Shown: positions 43,952 to 45,195 of the stretch, in pieces
How positions within the stretch are numbered: the first letter of the stretch is position 1
Layout of the letters: the number at the start of each line of letters is the position of its first letter
Assembly (NCBI GenBank): GCA_020723665.1
Contig: DYIL01000020.1
Location: 1-45,195 of the forward strand
Reading direction: 5' to 3'
DNA: 45,195 nucleotides
Origin: Methyloversatilis universalis
Lineage (GTDB): Bacteria; Pseudomonadota; Gammaproteobacteria; Methylococcales; Methylococcaceae
The notes under the pieces: generated by a model
What the model was told of the DNA's origin: nothing
Database searches by the model: none
The model's input: only the letters and a program-made list of their open reading frames with translations
Position numbers and translations under genes: made by a program

Positions 43952-45088
43952 ATGAAAAACGTCGTCATCGCCGGCTACTGCCGCTCGCCGTTCACCCCGG
44001 CCAAGAAAGGGCAGCTCAGCGGCGTCCGCCCCGACGAATTGGCCGCGCAAGTAGTCAAAGGCTTGCTGCGCAAGACCGGCGTCAGGCCCGAAGACATCGA
44101 GGATTTGCTCCTCGGCTGCGCGTTTCCCGAAGCCGAGCAAGGCTTCAACCTGGGCCGTCTCGTGGTATTCCTTGCCGGTCTCCCGCAGTCGGTCGCAGGC
44201 ACCACCATCAACCGCTTCTGCGGCTCGTCCATGCAGGCCATCCATCAGGCGGCGGGCGCCATACAACTGAATGCCGGCGAGGCGTTCATCTGCGCCGGCG
44301 TCGAATCCATGAGCCGGGTGCCGATGACGGGTTTCAATCCGATGCCTCATCCCACGCTTTACCGTGAATATCCACAAGCGTACATGAGTATGGGCGAAAC
44401 CGCGGAAAACCTGGTCGAACGGTATGGCATCAGCCGCGCCGACCAGGAGCGCTTCGCCTTCGACAGCCAGCGCAAAACGCGGGAGGCCAAAGCCGCAGGC
44501 CGATTCGACGACGAACTGATTCCCATCGAGACACCCGGCGGCACCGTAACGGAGGACGGCTGTCCGCGTCCCGAAACCACTCTGGAAGGCTTGGCCGGAC
44601 TCAAGCCCGCCTTCAGGGAGAACGGCGTGGTCACGGCCGGAACCTCGTCTCCGCTCACCGACGGCGCCGCCGCGGTCCTGGTCTGCTCCGAGGATTACGC
44701 GGCCCGCCACGGGCTCGAACCCCTGGCGCGCGTCAAGAGCATCGCGGTGGCCGGCTGCGCCCCCGAGATCATGGGCATAGGTCCGGTCGCCGCGAGCCGC
44801 AAGGCGTTGCAACGCGCAGGGCTCGCTCTCGAGGACATCGATATCATCGAACTGAACGAGGCCTTCGCGGTCCAGGTGCTGGCCTGTGTCCGAGAACTCG
44901 GCATCGACGAGAGCAAGCTCAACCTGCACGGCGGAGCGATCGCGCTCGGCCACCCGCTCGGCGCGAGCGGCGCCCGCATCACGGGCAAGGCGGCGGCGCT
45001 GCTGAAAACGGAAAAGAAGCGCTACGCCCTGGCGACGCAGTGCATAGGCGGCGGACAAGGCATCGCGACGATTCTGGAAGCGGTTTGA
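43952..45088 (+). CDS. Thiolase (acetyl-CoA acyltransferase)
   Basis: 378 residues. Thiolases cleave 3-ketoacyl-CoA or condense two acetyl-CoA. Active-site Cys near residue 90 (INRFCGSSMQAIHQAA), His in GGAIALGHPLGASGARI near 333, and the second Cys in CIGGGQGIATILEAV at the end. Start ATG 43952 has a perfect AGGAGGA 7 bases upstream. It is followed by a 3-hydroxyacyl-CoA dehydrogenase gene, so a FadA-like beta-oxidation role is likely; biosynthetic use is also possible. Confidence 0.93.
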   Translation: MKNVVIAGYCRSPFTPAKKGQLSGVRPDELAAQVVKGLLRKTGVRPEDIEDLLLGCAFPEAEQGFNLGRLVVFLAGLPQSVAGTTINRFCGSSMQAIHQAAGAIQLNAGEAFICAGVESMSRVPMTGFNPMPHPTLYREYPQAYMSMGETAENLVERYGISRADQERFAFDSQRKTREAKAAGRFDDELIPIETPGGTVTEDGCPRPETTLEGLAGLKPAFRENGVVTAGTSSPLTDGAAAVLVCSEDYAARHGLEPLARVKSIAVAGCAPEIMGIGPVAASRKALQRAGLALEDIDIIELNEAFAVQVLACVRELGIDESKLNLHGGAIALGHPLGASGARITGKAAALLKTEKKRYALATQCIGGGQGIATILEAV

Positions 45089-45140
45089 GCCCGCTACCGG
45101 ACAATCAAACCTTCACCCTAGATTTCGAGGTGAGGCCGAT

Positions 45141-45195
45141 ATGAAGATCGAGAAAATGGCCGTCATCGGCGCGGGAGTCATGGGATCGGCGATCG
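45141..45195 (+). CDS. 3-hydroxyacyl-CoA dehydrogenase, first codons only
   Basis: ATG 45141 begins MKIEKMAVIGAGVMGSAI, the NAD-binding Rossmann start (GAGVMGSAI) of 3-hydroxyacyl-CoA dehydrogenases, either single-domain or the FadB type. The gene runs off the window. It is 52 bases after the thiolase, the usual beta-oxidation pair. Confidence 0.7.
   Translation, partial: MKIEKMAVIGAGVMGSAI

Overview
The window looks like a chromosomal segment of a GC-rich gammaproteobacterium. Housekeeping genes (tadA, mltF, recD2, rplM-rpsI, darP, an acyl-CoA ligase followed by a thiolase) fit that class. A methanotroph of the Methylococcales is my guess from style only (many dispersed palindromic repeats, type I-D CRISPR); no marker gene in the window proves it.

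Left part (1-8 kb). This is a decaying region. It holds the end of an unrecognised gene, a long empty stretch with a 36-C homopolymer, a gutted chemotaxis receptor, a ParA stump, and a MASE3-PAS-GGDEF-EAL protein split by one in-frame TAG. Then come intact tadA and mltF, a tRNA-Ser gene, the ruin of an SMC/TrlF-like ATPase against that tRNA, and a DUF3301 gene whose stop codon lies in a repeat.

Middle (8-20 kb). A very large exonuclease-RecQ-UvrD fusion and RecD2 lie on the minus strand. They are followed by a small phage-like island (Xre repressor divergent from three tiny genes), a PLP-dependent sulfur amino-acid enzyme and an IS5-type transposase pseudogene. At least three families of MITE-like palindromic repeats fill the gaps.

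CRISPR-Cas (20.1-32.3 kb). This is a complete type I-D-like system. A WYL-domain regulator and HD-less cas3' are on the minus strand. The divergent operon is cas6-cas10d-csc2-csc1-cas4-cas1-cas2. The 3' end of cas10d carries its own Shine-Dalgarno and ATG in frame, as expected for a separately translated small subunit Cas11d. The array has 36 repeats of 28 bp, 35 spacers of 35-39 bp, a mutated last repeat and, one spacer length further on, a shrunken vestigial repeat. A strong terminator and an AT-rich DUF3800 gene follow. Cas6 position, divergent cas3' and the short I-F-like repeat make this an atypical I-D locus.

Right part (33-45 kb). On the minus strand lie tRNA-Gln, rpsI and rplM, then a run darP - TIGR03790 - WecA-like glycosyltransferase - CapD-like epimerase/dehydratase, suggesting envelope glycan synthesis. 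On the plus strand lie an acyltransferase fused to an alpha/beta-hydrolase domain lacking its nucleophile, an acyl-CoA ligase, a thiolase and the first codons of a 3-hydroxyacyl-CoA dehydrogenase: a lipid/fatty-acid module.
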